Positions 17,380-25,335 of a stretch of DNA of 64,000 nt are shown piece after piece. Both the position numbers and the translations under genes were made by a program. Every line of letters starts with the position of its first letter. The first letter of the stretch is position 1. This stretch comes from Mesorhizobium sp. 65-26 (GTDB lineage Bacteria; Pseudomonadota; Alphaproteobacteria; Rhizobiales; Rhizobiaceae), in assembly GCA_001899205.1 (NCBI GenBank), contig MKVL01000005.1:245335-309334 (forward strand). The letters run 5' to 3'. The notes beneath the pieces were generated by a model. The model saw only the letters and a list, made by a program, of their open reading frames with translations. It searched no databases and had not been told where the DNA came from.

Positions 17380-19011
17380 ATGGCGCAATTCATCAACTCC
17401 AAGGAAGACATCGTTCAGGAGGCGCTTGACGGCATGGTCGCCGTGTCCGGTGGCCGGCTCGTCAGGCTGGACGGGTATCCCTTCATCCGCGTAATCACCC
17501 GGTCGGATTGGGACCGGTCCCGCGTGGCGGTGATTTCCGGAGGCGGGTCCGGGCATGAGCCGGCGCATGCAGGCTTCGTCGGACCGGGCATGCTGACGGC
17601 CGCCGTCTGCGGCGACGTCTTTGCCTCGCCATCCGTCGAGGCGGTCCTGGCGGGGATCCTTGCGGTCACCGGAGACGCCGGCTGCGTGCTGATCGTCAAG
17701 AACTACACCGGCGACCGGCTGAATTTCGGCCTTGCCGCGGAAAGGGCCCGCGCCCTCGGCAAGAAAGTCAGCATGGTCATCGTCCAGGACGACATCGCCC
17801 TGCCGGACATCAGCCGCCCGCGCGGCGTCGCGGGGACCCTCTTCGTGCACAAGCTCGCCGGGGCGGTGTCCGAAAGCGGCGGCGACCTGGATGCCGTGAC
17901 AGCCGCCGCGCGCCGGGCGGCCTCCAACATCATGAGCATCGGCATGTCCCTGGATACCTGTACCGTGCCCGGTTCGCGCAAGGAAAGCCGTATCCGCGCG
18001 GGAGAGATCGAACTGGGGCTCGGCATCCATGGCGAGCCCGGCGCCTCGCACATTCCCTATCGCGGAGCGCGCCAGGCCATGGCCGACGCCGTCGCGAATT
18101 TCCTTCCGAGACTGAACGGCGGCAGCTATGCGGCGCTCCTGAACAATCTCGGTTCCACGACGGAGCTCGAGATGTCGATCCTCGCCGGCGAATTGCGGCA
18201 ATCGGCGATCGGCTCGGCGATCTCGCATATCGTAGGACCTGCCTCGATGATGACGGCGCTCGACATGCACGGCTTTTCATTGACGCTCTACGCGTTGAAC
18301 GCCGAAGACATGAACCTGCTGGCCAGGGAAACGCCGCTGCGCGCGTGGCCGGGGCTGAAGCCTTTCGCCGCGCCCGGCATCGTGCCCCTGCCCGAGGGCC
18401 TGGCTTCCAGGCGACCGACCGCGTCCGCCGATCCGGCCATCGAGGCGTTGCTTGTCAGGTGCTGCAACGCGCTGATAGCCGCCGAAGCCGATCTCAACGC
18501 GCTTGATGCCAGGTCCGGAGATGGCGATACCGGAACGACCCTCGCCACCGCGGCGAGGGCCCTGGTGCGGAACATCGGTCAGCTTCCGCTGTCGGATCCC
18601 ACGCAGCTCTATGGCGCGCTGGGGCAGGAACTCAGCCAGACCATGGGAGGCTCCTCGGGCGTCCTGCTGGCAATCTGCTTCACCGCAGCCGGAGACGCGG
18701 CTTCGAACGGACACACGCCTATCGGCGCGCTCAAGGCTGGACTGGCAAGGATGCAGGAGGTGGGCGGCGCGCAGCCGGGCGACAGAACCATGATCGACGC
18801 GCTGCTGCCCGCGCTCGATGCCCTGCCGCAGGGTCTGCCCGACGCCGCCCGGGCAGCGAGGGAAGGCGCGAACGGCACCGCCACCATGTCCAGGGCGCGC
18901 GCCGGAAGAGCGACCTACATCGGCGCGGAACAATTGCGTGGACATGCCGACCCCGGCGCCGAGGCAGTTGCGAGACTGTTTGAGAGTCTGTGCCAAGTCG
19001 ACGCTGAATGA
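17380..19011 (+). CDS. dhaKL: Fused dihydroxyacetone kinase (DhaK-DhaL), ATP-dependent
   Basis: 543 residues in two domains. DhaK (about 1-330) has GGGSGHEP with His59 and the substrate-binding His217 in GIHGEPGA. DhaL (about 350-543) has the Mg-ATP aspartates Asp376, Asp381 and Asp383 in DARSGDGDTG, and GGSSG. This is the single-chain ATP-dependent type, phosphorylating dihydroxyacetone (or a related C3/C4 ketose) to its phosphate; no PTS partner DhaM is needed. GGAG precedes ATG 17380 by 9 nt; ATG 17356 is in frame but less well placed. It follows an SsuABC-type importer, an unusual neighbourhood, so a non-DHA substrate is possible. Confidence 0.92.
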   Translation: MAQFINSKEDIVQEALDGMVAVSGGRLVRLDGYPFIRVITRSDWDRSRVAVISGGGSGHEPAHAGFVGPGMLTAAVCGDVFASPSVEAVLAGILAVTGDAGCVLIVKNYTGDRLNFGLAAERARALGKKVSMVIVQDDIALPDISRPRGVAGTLFVHKLAGAVSESGGDLDAVTAAARRAASNIMSIGMSLDTCTVPGSRKESRIRAGEIELGLGIHGEPGASHIPYRGARQAMADAVANFLPRLNGGSYAALLNNLGSTTELEMSILAGELRQSAIGSAISHIVGPASMMTALDMHGFSLTLYALNAEDMNLLARETPLRAWPGLKPFAAPGIVPLPEGLASRRPTASADPAIEALLVRCCNALIAAEADLNALDARSGDGDTGTTLATAARALVRNIGQLPLSDPTQLYGALGQELSQTMGGSSGVLLAICFTAAGDAASNGHTPIGALKAGLARMQEVGGAQPGDRTMIDALLPALDALPQGLPDAARAAREGANGTATMSRARAGRATYIGAEQLRGHADPGAEAVARLFESLCQVDAE

Positions 19012-19047
19012 GCTCTGGTCGGCGCCACGCCACCGTCTCACACCGTT

Positions 19048-20025
19048 CTATGAAGCCATCCCGGCGAAGCGTTTGCGATATTCCGCCGGCGTCACGCCGA
19101 CATGGCGTGAGAAGGCGCGGCGCAGCGTGTCGGCATCGGCAAAGCCGCAATGCGCCGCCACCTGCTTGGGCGCCTCATGACCCTGTTCGAGCAGCCGGCG
19201 CGCCGCGCCGACACGCGCCTCCTCGACCCAGGTCGCCGGCGTGATGCCGACCTCGGAGCGGAACAACCGCGCGAAATGGCGCGCGCTCAGGTCCATGCGG
19301 CGGGCAAGGCTCGCCACGCTGTGATCGAGCGCCGGATTGGCCGCCACCCAGCGCTGGAGTTCCTGAAGCGCGGCGCGCCCCGCGGGCACAGCTTCGCCCT
19401 TGCGACTGAACTGCATCTGCCCGCCCGGCCGCTTGAAGAACATGACCAACTGGCTCGCCACGCGCATGGCGATGTCGCGGCCAAGATCCTCCTCGACCAG
19501 CGCCAGGGCGAGGTCGAGCCCCGCCGTAACGCCCGCCGCCGTGCGCACCGGTCCGTCGGCGACCTGGATCGCGTCCTCGTCCACCGTAACCTCGGGAAAC
19601 CGGCCGGCGAGCTCTTCGGCGACAGCCCAGTGCGTGGTCACGCGCCGGCCGTCGAGCAGACCTGCGGCGGCGAGGAAGAAAGCACCGCTGCACACAGAGC
19701 CATAGCGCCGGACCCTAGGGGCCTGCCGCCGCAGCCAGCCGACGACGACACGATCGGCGGGCATCCCGGCCGCGTTCGGGCAGCCCGCGACGAGAAGCGT
19801 GTCGATGGGCTCATCGAGATCGCGATCGATGATGCGGTCCGGCATCAGCCGCACGCCTGACGAGCTGCGGATCGGGCCAGGCTCCGCAGACGCGACGAGG
19901 AGCCGGTAGGCTTCATGGCCGGCCTGGGCATTGGCCTCGGCGAAGACGTCGAGGGGGCCAGAGACGTCGAGAAGCTGCACACCCGGCAGCGCCACCATCA
20001 CGATCGTCCTCATCCCGCCACGCAT
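19048..20025 (-). CDS. GlxA-type AraC family regulator (DJ-1/PfpI domain plus HTH)
   Basis: 325 residues. The N-terminal DJ-1/PfpI-like domain (about 1-190) keeps the nucleophile-elbow cysteine Cys112 in YGSVCSGAFFL. The C-terminal AraC/XylS domain (about 220-320) has two helix-turn-helix units, ending with RAFSRHVGVTPAEYRKRF. Such proteins are transcription activators with an amidotransferase-like sensor. An alternative start is ATG 20013. It is divergent from the HD-domain gene, with a large symmetric palindrome between them, and GlxA-type regulator plus HD hydrolase is a plausible regulator-target pair. Confidence 0.9.
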   Translation of the reverse strand: MRGGMRTIVMVALPGVQLLDVSGPLDVFAEANAQAGHEAYRLLVASAEPGPIRSSSGVRLMPDRIIDRDLDEPIDTLLVAGCPNAAGMPADRVVVGWLRRQAPRVRRYGSVCSGAFFLAAAGLLDGRRVTTHWAVAEELAGRFPEVTVDEDAIQVADGPVRTAAGVTAGLDLALALVEEDLGRDIAMRVASQLVMFFKRPGGQMQFSRKGEAVPAGRAALQELQRWVAANPALDHSVASLARRMDLSARHFARLFRSEVGITPATWVEEARVGAARRLLEQGHEAPKQVAAHCGFADADTLRRAFSRHVGVTPAEYRKRFAGMAS

Positions 20026-20050
20026 TCGCGTCCGCCTCGATCCGGATTTG

Positions 20051-20081
20051 TCTGCTTTTGACGTATTACGTCGATTGCAGA
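20051..20081. promoter_or_regulatory. Extended symmetric palindrome, candidate operator of the GlxA-type regulator
   Basis: TCTGC (20051-20055), GACGTA (20060-20065), one central T, TACGTC (20067-20072) and GCAGA (20077-20081) are arranged in perfect two-fold symmetry. The outer and inner arms are separated by TTTT and GATT. It sits midway between the divergent GlxA-type and HD-domain genes. Confidence 0.6.
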
Positions 20082-20134
20082 CATGACTAGCTGATTTCTA
20101 TCCTCCCGGCGCGTGAAAACAACAGGAGAAAATC

Positions 20135-20776
20135 ATGTCATTCATCGTCAAGGACGCGGCGATTCCCGATAGCAAGCTCGCGAAAGCAATCACCCAGTAC
20201 ATTCGCGACAACGAGACGGATCTGCTCTTCAACCATTCGAGCCGCGTCTATCATTTCGGCGCGATGGCCGGCATCCATCGCGGCCTGAAGTTCGATCGCG
20301 AGCTGCTTTACGCCGGCGCGATGTTCCACGACATCGGCCTGATGCCAGGGCACAGCAGCAGGGACGAGCGCTTCGAGGTCGACGGCGCCCATGCCGCGCG
20401 CGACTTCCTGCGCAGCCACGGCATTCCGGAGGACGATGCCTACACGGTGTGGACGGCGATCGCGCTGCACACCACGCCGGGCGTGCCGCAACACATGCAC
20501 CCCGTGGTCGCGCTGGTGACGGCCGGCGTCGAGATGGATGTGCTCGGCCTCACCTACGATCAATATTCGGACGACGAGCGCGGCGCCGTGGTCCGCGCCT
20601 TTCCGCGCACACCACGGTTCAAGGAAGACATCATCCAGGCCTTCTACGACGGCATCAGGCACAAGCCGGACAGCACCTTCGGCAACGTCAAGGCCGACGT
20701 GATCGCCGACAAGGAGCCGCATTTCCATCGCGGCAATTTCTGCAGCGTCATACGCTGCTCGCACTGGCACGGCTGA
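20135..20776 (+). CDS. HD domain metal-dependent phosphohydrolase (cyanamide-hydratase-like)
   Basis: 213 residues. The HD pair His65-Asp66 lies in AMFHDIGLMPGH, with a preceding metal-ligand candidate His34 (NHSSRVYHFG) and later histidines in AIALHTTPGVPQHMHP. The pattern (LFNHSSRVYHFG, FDRELLYAGAMFHD) resembles the cyanamide hydratase / HD family rather than nucleotide-alarmone hydrolases. AGGAG lies 7 nt before the ATG. Controlled, by position, by the divergent GlxA-type regulator. Substrate unknown. Confidence 0.83.
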   Translation: MSFIVKDAAIPDSKLAKAITQYIRDNETDLLFNHSSRVYHFGAMAGIHRGLKFDRELLYAGAMFHDIGLMPGHSSRDERFEVDGAHAARDFLRSHGIPEDDAYTVWTAIALHTTPGVPQHMHPVVALVTAGVEMDVLGLTYDQYSDDERGAVVRAFPRTPRFKEDIIQAFYDGIRHKPDSTFGNVKADVIADKEPHFHRGNFCSVIRCSHWHG

Positions 20777-20894
20777 ACCGAAATCGGGACAGGCCACGCG
20801 GCCGCACTTCGAGAGATTTCTTCGATCACCGGAGACAGCCACCTCCGACACGTGCCGTCGGCGCTCTTGTCGGCGACATCATGGCATCATGACC

Positions 20895-20923
20895 AAAAGG
20901 GCCGCGCAGCGAACGCGCGCGGC
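20895..20923 (-). terminator. Intrinsic terminator of the ATPase-less ABC operon
   Basis: On the minus strand GCCGCGC (20923-20917) pairs with GCGCGGC (20907-20901) and is followed by CC and a TTTT run (20898-20895). It lies just past the solute-binding-protein stop at 20948. Confidence 0.65.
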
Positions 20924-20947
20924 TCTCATGACTGCATTTTCGCGCGA

Positions 20948-21997
20948 TCAGCCGGCGATCTTGTTCCAGCCGTCGACGATCGCCTTGACCGCCGTCGAGA
21001 AGCCCTTCAGGTCGCTCGGGAAGTGAACCTTGCCGTACTGGTCCTGCGGCAGCATCTTTGCGCGCGTGGCCTCGGACAGTTCGACGTCGCGGGTCGGATG
21101 GGCGTAGCCCTCGGCCAGCATCTTCTGTCCCTCATCGGAGAACAGGAAATCGAGCGCGCCCTTGGCCGCGTTCGGATGCGGCGCGTTGGCACTGACATAT
21201 TGCGCGAACAGCATGCCCACCGTGCCATCGGACGGAATGACGACCTGGAGCGGCAGGCCGGTAGCGTCGCGCTTGGCCATGCCGTCGAAGTCGTAGACGA
21301 TCGAGATGGGGCATTCGCCCTTCTGGATCGAGGCGACGTTGAGCACCACGCCCTGGCGCAGATTGCCGCTGTCGCGCAGCGACTTGAACCAGTCGAGGCC
21401 CGGCTGCACATTTTCCTCGCTGCCGCCATTGGCGAGCGCGGCGGCGAGCACCGAGGCCGTGGCATAGGTCGAGACGCGCGGGTCGCGACTGCAAACCATG
21501 TCCTTGTAAGCCGGCTTCAGAAGGTCGTTCCAGGTGGCCGGCATTTCCTTGACCTGATCCTTGTTGACCAGGAAGGCGATGGCGCCCCAGTAGGCCGAAG
21601 CCCAGCGGCCTTCCTCGTCCTTGAACCGCGGCTCGATCTTGTCCCAGCTGGCATTGCGATAGGCACCGGCCAGCTTCTCGTCGAGCAGGCGGCCGAGGAA
21701 GTCGTAGCCGATGTCGGCGATGTCCATCACCGGCGCGTCCTTCTCGGCCAGCAGATGAGTGATCTGCTCGGCCGAGGTCATGTCCGTGTCGGCGTGCTCG
21801 ACCTTGTACTTGTCCTCGATCTTGCCGAAGATCGCGCCGAGATTGACCCAGTCGTCGGACATTCCGTAGGAGACGAGCTTGCCTTCCGCGGCGGCCCCGG
21901 CGGCGATGGCTTCGGCATCCTGTGCATGCGCGGCGGCGGCGGCAAGGCCGCAGAGCGCGATGGCGCTGAGTGTATACTTCAAAGTCCTGGTAGGCAT
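20948..21997 (-). CDS. Extracellular solute-binding protein of an ABC importer (PotD/AfuA-like)
   Basis: 349 residues with a Sec signal peptide (residues 1-25, TLKYTLSAIALCGLAAAAAH, cleavage after AHA-Q). The mature protein has the type 2 periplasmic-binding fold of polyamine/thiamine/iron/phosphonate binders (AYWGAIAFLVNKDQV, ISIVYDFDGMA, HPNAAKGALDFLFSDEGQ). ATG 21997 is chosen because the signal peptide begins there; the open frame extends upstream through the permease gene. Third gene of the operon after two permeases; no ATPase gene is adjacent. Ligand not determinable. Confidence 0.88.
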   Translation of the reverse strand: MPTRTLKYTLSAIALCGLAAAAAHAQDAEAIAAGAAAEGKLVSYGMSDDWVNLGAIFGKIEDKYKVEHADTDMTSAEQITHLLAEKDAPVMDIADIGYDFLGRLLDEKLAGAYRNASWDKIEPRFKDEEGRWASAYWGAIAFLVNKDQVKEMPATWNDLLKPAYKDMVCSRDPRVSTYATASVLAAALANGGSEENVQPGLDWFKSLRDSGNLRQGVVLNVASIQKGECPISIVYDFDGMAKRDATGLPLQVVIPSDGTVGMLFAQYVSANAPHPNAAKGALDFLFSDEGQKMLAEGYAHPTRDVELSEATRAKMLPQDQYGKVHFPSDLKGFSTAVKAIVDGWNKIAG

Positions 21998-22001
21998 CGT
22001 G

Positions 22002-22865
22002 TCATCCCTCGTGTGGGTGGTTGGGCTTGGGGGTGGCACCGGGGCGGGCGCGCCTGCGCTTGCCCCCGGATCTGGAAAGCAGGACGAGCGAGATGGCCCA
22101 GGCGCAGACGAAGCTGATGAGGGCGAGCGCGCTGGCCTGCCGGGCGTCGAACCGGGTGAACTCGACGAGGTAGATCGGGAAGGTCTTGAAACGGGTTCCG
22201 ACGAGCAGGTTGGCGAGGGCGAACTCGGCAAAGGCGGCGGAGAAGACAAGCAGGCTGCCGTTGACGAGGCCATGGCGGATGTTCGGCACGATGACCGTCA
22301 GGAATATCCTCAGGTCGCCGGCGCCGAGGCTCTGCGCCGCCTCCGACAGAACGCGGATGTCGATCGCCTCCAGCGCGTTCATGGTCGGGCGATACATAAA
22401 GGGAAGCGTGACCACGACATAGGCGGCCACGAGCAGGACCGTGGTGCCGAACAACGGAAAGCCGATGCCCGCGTAGAGACGCAGCAGACCGAGTGCCAGC
22501 ACCACGGCGGGGAAGCCGAACGGCAGCACGGCGAGGATTTCCATAACCGGTTTGAAGCGCGGCAGGCGCGAATGCACGAGGTAGGCGGCAGGCGCCACCA
22601 GCAGCAGCGAAGCGGCCACGGTCGCGACGGAAACCGCGAGGGAATTGCAGAAGACCGTCCTGAAGGCGCGTTTCGAGGTGACCTTGATCCACCAGTCGAG
22701 CGTGTAGCCCTCCGGCCACAGCGTCCTGTCCCAGCGGACCGACACCGAAAACAACGCGGTTGCGACGAGGGGTACGATCATGAACACCAGGAAGGCGGCG
22801 ACGATCCCGTAGCGCACGGCGGTCGAGAGGCCAGACCGCCCGGGCATGTCGGCGGCGGCCATCAC
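22002..22865 (-). CDS. ABC transporter permease (second subunit)
   Basis: 287 residues, about six membrane helices. It starts with a hydrophobic segment after residue 18 and carries the coupling motif EAAQSLGAGDLRIFLTVIVPNIRHG. It overlaps the upstream permease gene by 4 bp and ends 5 nt before the binding-protein ATG. The type matches PotC/PhnV/ThiP-like heterodimeric permeases working with the partner at 22862. Confidence 0.9.
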   Translation of the reverse strand: MMAAADMPGRSGLSTAVRYGIVAAFLVFMIVPLVATALFSVSVRWDRTLWPEGYTLDWWIKVTSKRAFRTVFCNSLAVSVATVAASLLLVAPAAYLVHSRLPRFKPVMEILAVLPFGFPAVVLALGLLRLYAGIGFPLFGTTVLLVAAYVVVTLPFMYRPTMNALEAIDIRVLSEAAQSLGAGDLRIFLTVIVPNIRHGLVNGSLLVFSAAFAEFALANLLVGTRFKTFPIYLVEFTRFDARQASALALISFVCAWAISLVLLSRSGGKRRRARPGATPKPNHPHEG

Positions 22866-23752
22866 GCGCGCCGCCTTCCCGACGAGACCAGGATCTGGTG
22901 GAGCGCTACCGACACCATCATGATGACCAGCGACAGGGCCGCGATGGCGTCGGCGAGCGCGGGATCGAGCTGCACCTCGCCCCGGATAAGCGCCGCGATT
23001 TGCACCGTCACGAGGTTCACCGACGAGCCGGTCAGGGTCCAGGCGGTCGCATAGGCGCCGAAGGCATTGGCAAAGAGCAGGAGGAAGCCGCCGAGCAGGC
23101 CGGGGCGCAGAATGGGCAGCGCGATATACTGCCAGTACTGGCGCTCATCGGCGCCAAGGACGGCCGCCGCCTCCTGCCACTCGCGGCGCAGCCCCTGGAA
23201 ACAGGGAATGAGCAGCAGTACGGCCAGGGGTATCTCGAAATAGAGATAGGCCAGCACCAGCCCTTCCATCGAATAGATGCGGAAGCCGGGATAGAGCGCG
23301 ATGCCGGCCTGCTTCAGCAGCAGCGTGATGACCCCGGTGGAGCCCAGCGTGATGATGAAGGCGAAGGCGAGCGGCGCGCCGCCGAAATTGGCGCAGACGT
23401 CGGCCAGCGCGGTCAGCGCGTGGCGCAGGCGGTCGCCACGGCTAGTGACGATGACATAGGCGAGGATCGCCCCCGCCACCGTCCCTACGGCCGCCACGAG
23501 CAGGGACAGCCAAAGGCTGTTGGCGAAAGCCTCCACCATCGACGGCCGCATGGCCCGGGCAAGATTCCCAAGCGATATCCGGCCATCGACGACGAGCGCC
23601 GATTTCAGCAGGCCGAGCAGCGGCAGGACTTCGAAGGCGACTATGAAGAGCAGGAATGGCGCGAGATAAAGCCAGTTACCGCCGAAGCGGATGGCCGGCC
23701 GAGTTGCTCGCGAGCCGGTACGGGAGACCTCGCCGGACGCGGCGCTCAACAT
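22862..23752 (-). CDS. ABC transporter permease (first subunit)
   Basis: 296 residues, about six membrane helices (the first from residue 27, WLYLAPFLLFIVAFEVLPLL). The ATPase-coupling loop is EAAAVLGADERQYWQYIALPILRP. First gene of the three-gene operon, overlapping the next by 4 bp. PotB/PhnU-like. Without an adjacent ATPase the complex must borrow one encoded elsewhere. Confidence 0.9.
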   Translation of the reverse strand: MLSAASGEVSRTGSRATRPAIRFGGNWLYLAPFLLFIVAFEVLPLLGLLKSALVVDGRISLGNLARAMRPSMVEAFANSLWLSLLVAAVGTVAGAILAYVIVTSRGDRLRHALTALADVCANFGGAPLAFAFIITLGSTGVITLLLKQAGIALYPGFRIYSMEGLVLAYLYFEIPLAVLLLIPCFQGLRREWQEAAAVLGADERQYWQYIALPILRPGLLGGFLLLFANAFGAYATAWTLTGSSVNLVTVQIAALIRGEVQLDPALADAIAALSLVIMMVSVALHQILVSSGRRRA

Positions 23753-24147
23753 CGGGTTACCGTCACGCGGGCGCGGCCGGGAACGCTCTTGCCTATCCTG
23801 TTGCCAGCCATTGTTGACGCCCCCGCAAACGCTTTGTCGACGGGACGCCAGTAGTCAGGGCCGATGACAGGCACATGACAATCGTATTATTATTCGTATG
23901 ATATTATTTTTCAGCGAGAGCTAATGTCGAAGGGCCATTCAAGAACGCGCGGCGCCGGCGCGACGCGCCTCGCCATGACCATGGGCCATGAGCGCGACAG
24001 GCATTTCTCAGGCCTGGGAGCGCGCGAGGAGAGAGATGCCTCCGCTTCAGGAGTTCGCGGCACCAGCGACCGCGTCATCGCTGCATGGAAGGAGACGCGG
24101 TCTGTGGACGAAAACCGCAGTCTCTCTTCCTGGGAGGACGCGCCGCG
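23753..24147. other. 395-bp region without a supported gene
   Basis: Lies between the ABC operon start and the VIT1/CCC1 stop. It contains an AT-rich patch near 23880-23915 in which CGTAT occurs twice (ATCGTATTATTATTCGTATGAT), a plausible promoter or operator for the ABC operon. An open frame at 23924-24151 has no recognisable protein features. Confidence 0.4.
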
Positions 24148-24843
24148 CTAAACCGCCTTGCCTATAAGCGCGCCGATGACGGCCGTCGTTGCCATGGCGA
24201 CGGTGCCCCAGAACATGACCCGCAGCGTCGGCTTGAGGATGCTGGCCCCTCCCGCCCGCGCGCCAATGGCGCCCAGCGCGGCCAGTCCGACGAGGCAGGC
24301 GAGCGATACGCTCCAGACAACCGTTCCCGCCGGCGAAAGCAGCGCGACGATCAGCGGCAACGCGGCGCCCGACGCGAAGGTCGCCGCTGACGTGATCGCG
24401 GCCTGGACCGGCCTGGCCATCACATGACTGGCAAGCCCAAGCTCATCGCGCGCATGGGCCGCGAAAGCGTCCTTCGCCATCATCTGCTCGGCAACCCGGC
24501 GCGCCAGATCCGGCTCGACGCCGCGCTGTTCATAGATTGCCGCGAGTTCGGCAAGCTCGGCTTCGGGCTGGGTGGCCAGTTCGTGGCGTTCACGCGCCAT
24601 GTCGGCTTCTTCCGTGTCGGCCTGCGAGCTCACCGACACATATTCGCCCGCGGCCATCGACATTGCGCCCGCGACGAGCCCGGCGACGCCGGCGACCAGG
24701 ATTTCGTGCTGCGCCGTCGTCGCGACACCCACGCCCACGATCAGGCTGGACGTCGAGATCAATCCATCGTTGGCGCCAAGCACCGCCGCCCGAAGCCAGC
24801 CTATACGCTCGATCAGGTGGTTTTCTTGATGGAGGGCGCGCAT
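24148..24843 (-). CDS. VIT1/CCC1 family transporter (Fe/Mn)
   Basis: 231 residues, the usual size. Begins MRALHQENHLIERIGWLRAA, followed by the family hallmark GANDGLISTSSLIVGV (first helix) and MAAGEYVSVSSQAD (second helix), a cytosolic helical segment rich in Glu and Met (TEEADMARERHEL to MMAKDAFAAH), and three C-terminal helices. The family moves ferrous iron or manganese out of the cytosol. ATG 24843 is chosen for its AGGAG ribosome site, not the upstream in-frame start at 24891. Monocistronic by position. Confidence 0.93.
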   Translation of the reverse strand: MRALHQENHLIERIGWLRAAVLGANDGLISTSSLIVGVGVATTAQHEILVAGVAGLVAGAMSMAAGEYVSVSSQADTEEADMARERHELATQPEAELAELAAIYEQRGVEPDLARRVAEQMMAKDAFAAHARDELGLASHVMARPVQAAITSAATFASGAALPLIVALLSPAGTVVWSVSLACLVGLAALGAIGARAGGASILKPTLRVMFWGTVAMATTAVIGALIGKAV

Positions 24844-25048
24844 GAAATGCTCCTGGCTCGAGACTTGGTATCGCTTCTCGCAGAAAAGCATGCCCAGGCA
24901 TCCGAGCCAACAATGCTGTTGGCCATGTTCACGCGAAAGGAAGCGGGATTTCCGCTGTGGGGAACAGCCACCCCATGCCGTAGACTATTCTCGACAGTCG
25001 AGTGGCCAGCATCGCTTCGATTTGGGGATCGCGGTTCAGGGGAGAGGA

Positions 25049-25125
25049 TGGCGCGCCCGAAGAGATTCGAACTCCTGACCCCCAGATTCGTAGTCTGGTG
25101 CTCTATCCAGCTGAGCTACGGGCGC
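25049..25125 (-). tRNA. tRNA-Arg (anticodon ACG)
   Basis: Read on the minus strand, 77 nt including an encoded CCA. The acceptor GCGCCCG pairs with CGGGCGC. The D-arm begins GCTCAGCTGG. The anticodon stem CCAGA/TCTGG encloses loop CTACGAA, giving anticodon ACG. The T-arm has the TTCGAAT loop. All four arms close; one G-T wobble occurs in the T stem. Confidence 0.97.
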
Positions 25126-25272
25126 GCAGTGGTCATGTTTTGCATGACCCGCGATCCGGTCGAAGTGGCCGGCCGCGAATGTGAGCAGTTCCCTAACGAC
25201 TGAATTTTGGAAAAGCAAGCCGATCCAGCAAAAGTTTTATCAGTCATGTGACAAGAGGCGGTTTTGCCGCCC

Positions 25273-25307
25273 GCCGGCCAGGGCATGACAACGGCCGGCC
25301 AGGGCAT
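25273..25307. repeat. 14-bp direct repeat between tRNA-Arg and the histidine kinase
   Basis: GCCGGCCAGGGCAT occurs at 25273-25286 and again at 25294-25307, 21 bp apart, just past the histidine kinase stop. No gene or element boundary is associated with it. Confidence 0.6.
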
Positions 25308-25335
25308 TTGAGTGGCTGCCCATGCAATCGGTGCC

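Noticed and set aside
23924-24151. 75-codon frame ahead of the VIT1/CCC1 stop
   Set aside because: No strong ribosome site, hydrophilic low-information sequence and convergent overlap with the transporter gene. Not supported, though not excluded.
25049-25125. tRNA-Arg as an integration site of a mobile element
   Set aside because: No integrase, no repeat of the tRNA 3' end and no change of gene style beside it; the direct repeat at 25273 is unrelated to the tRNA.
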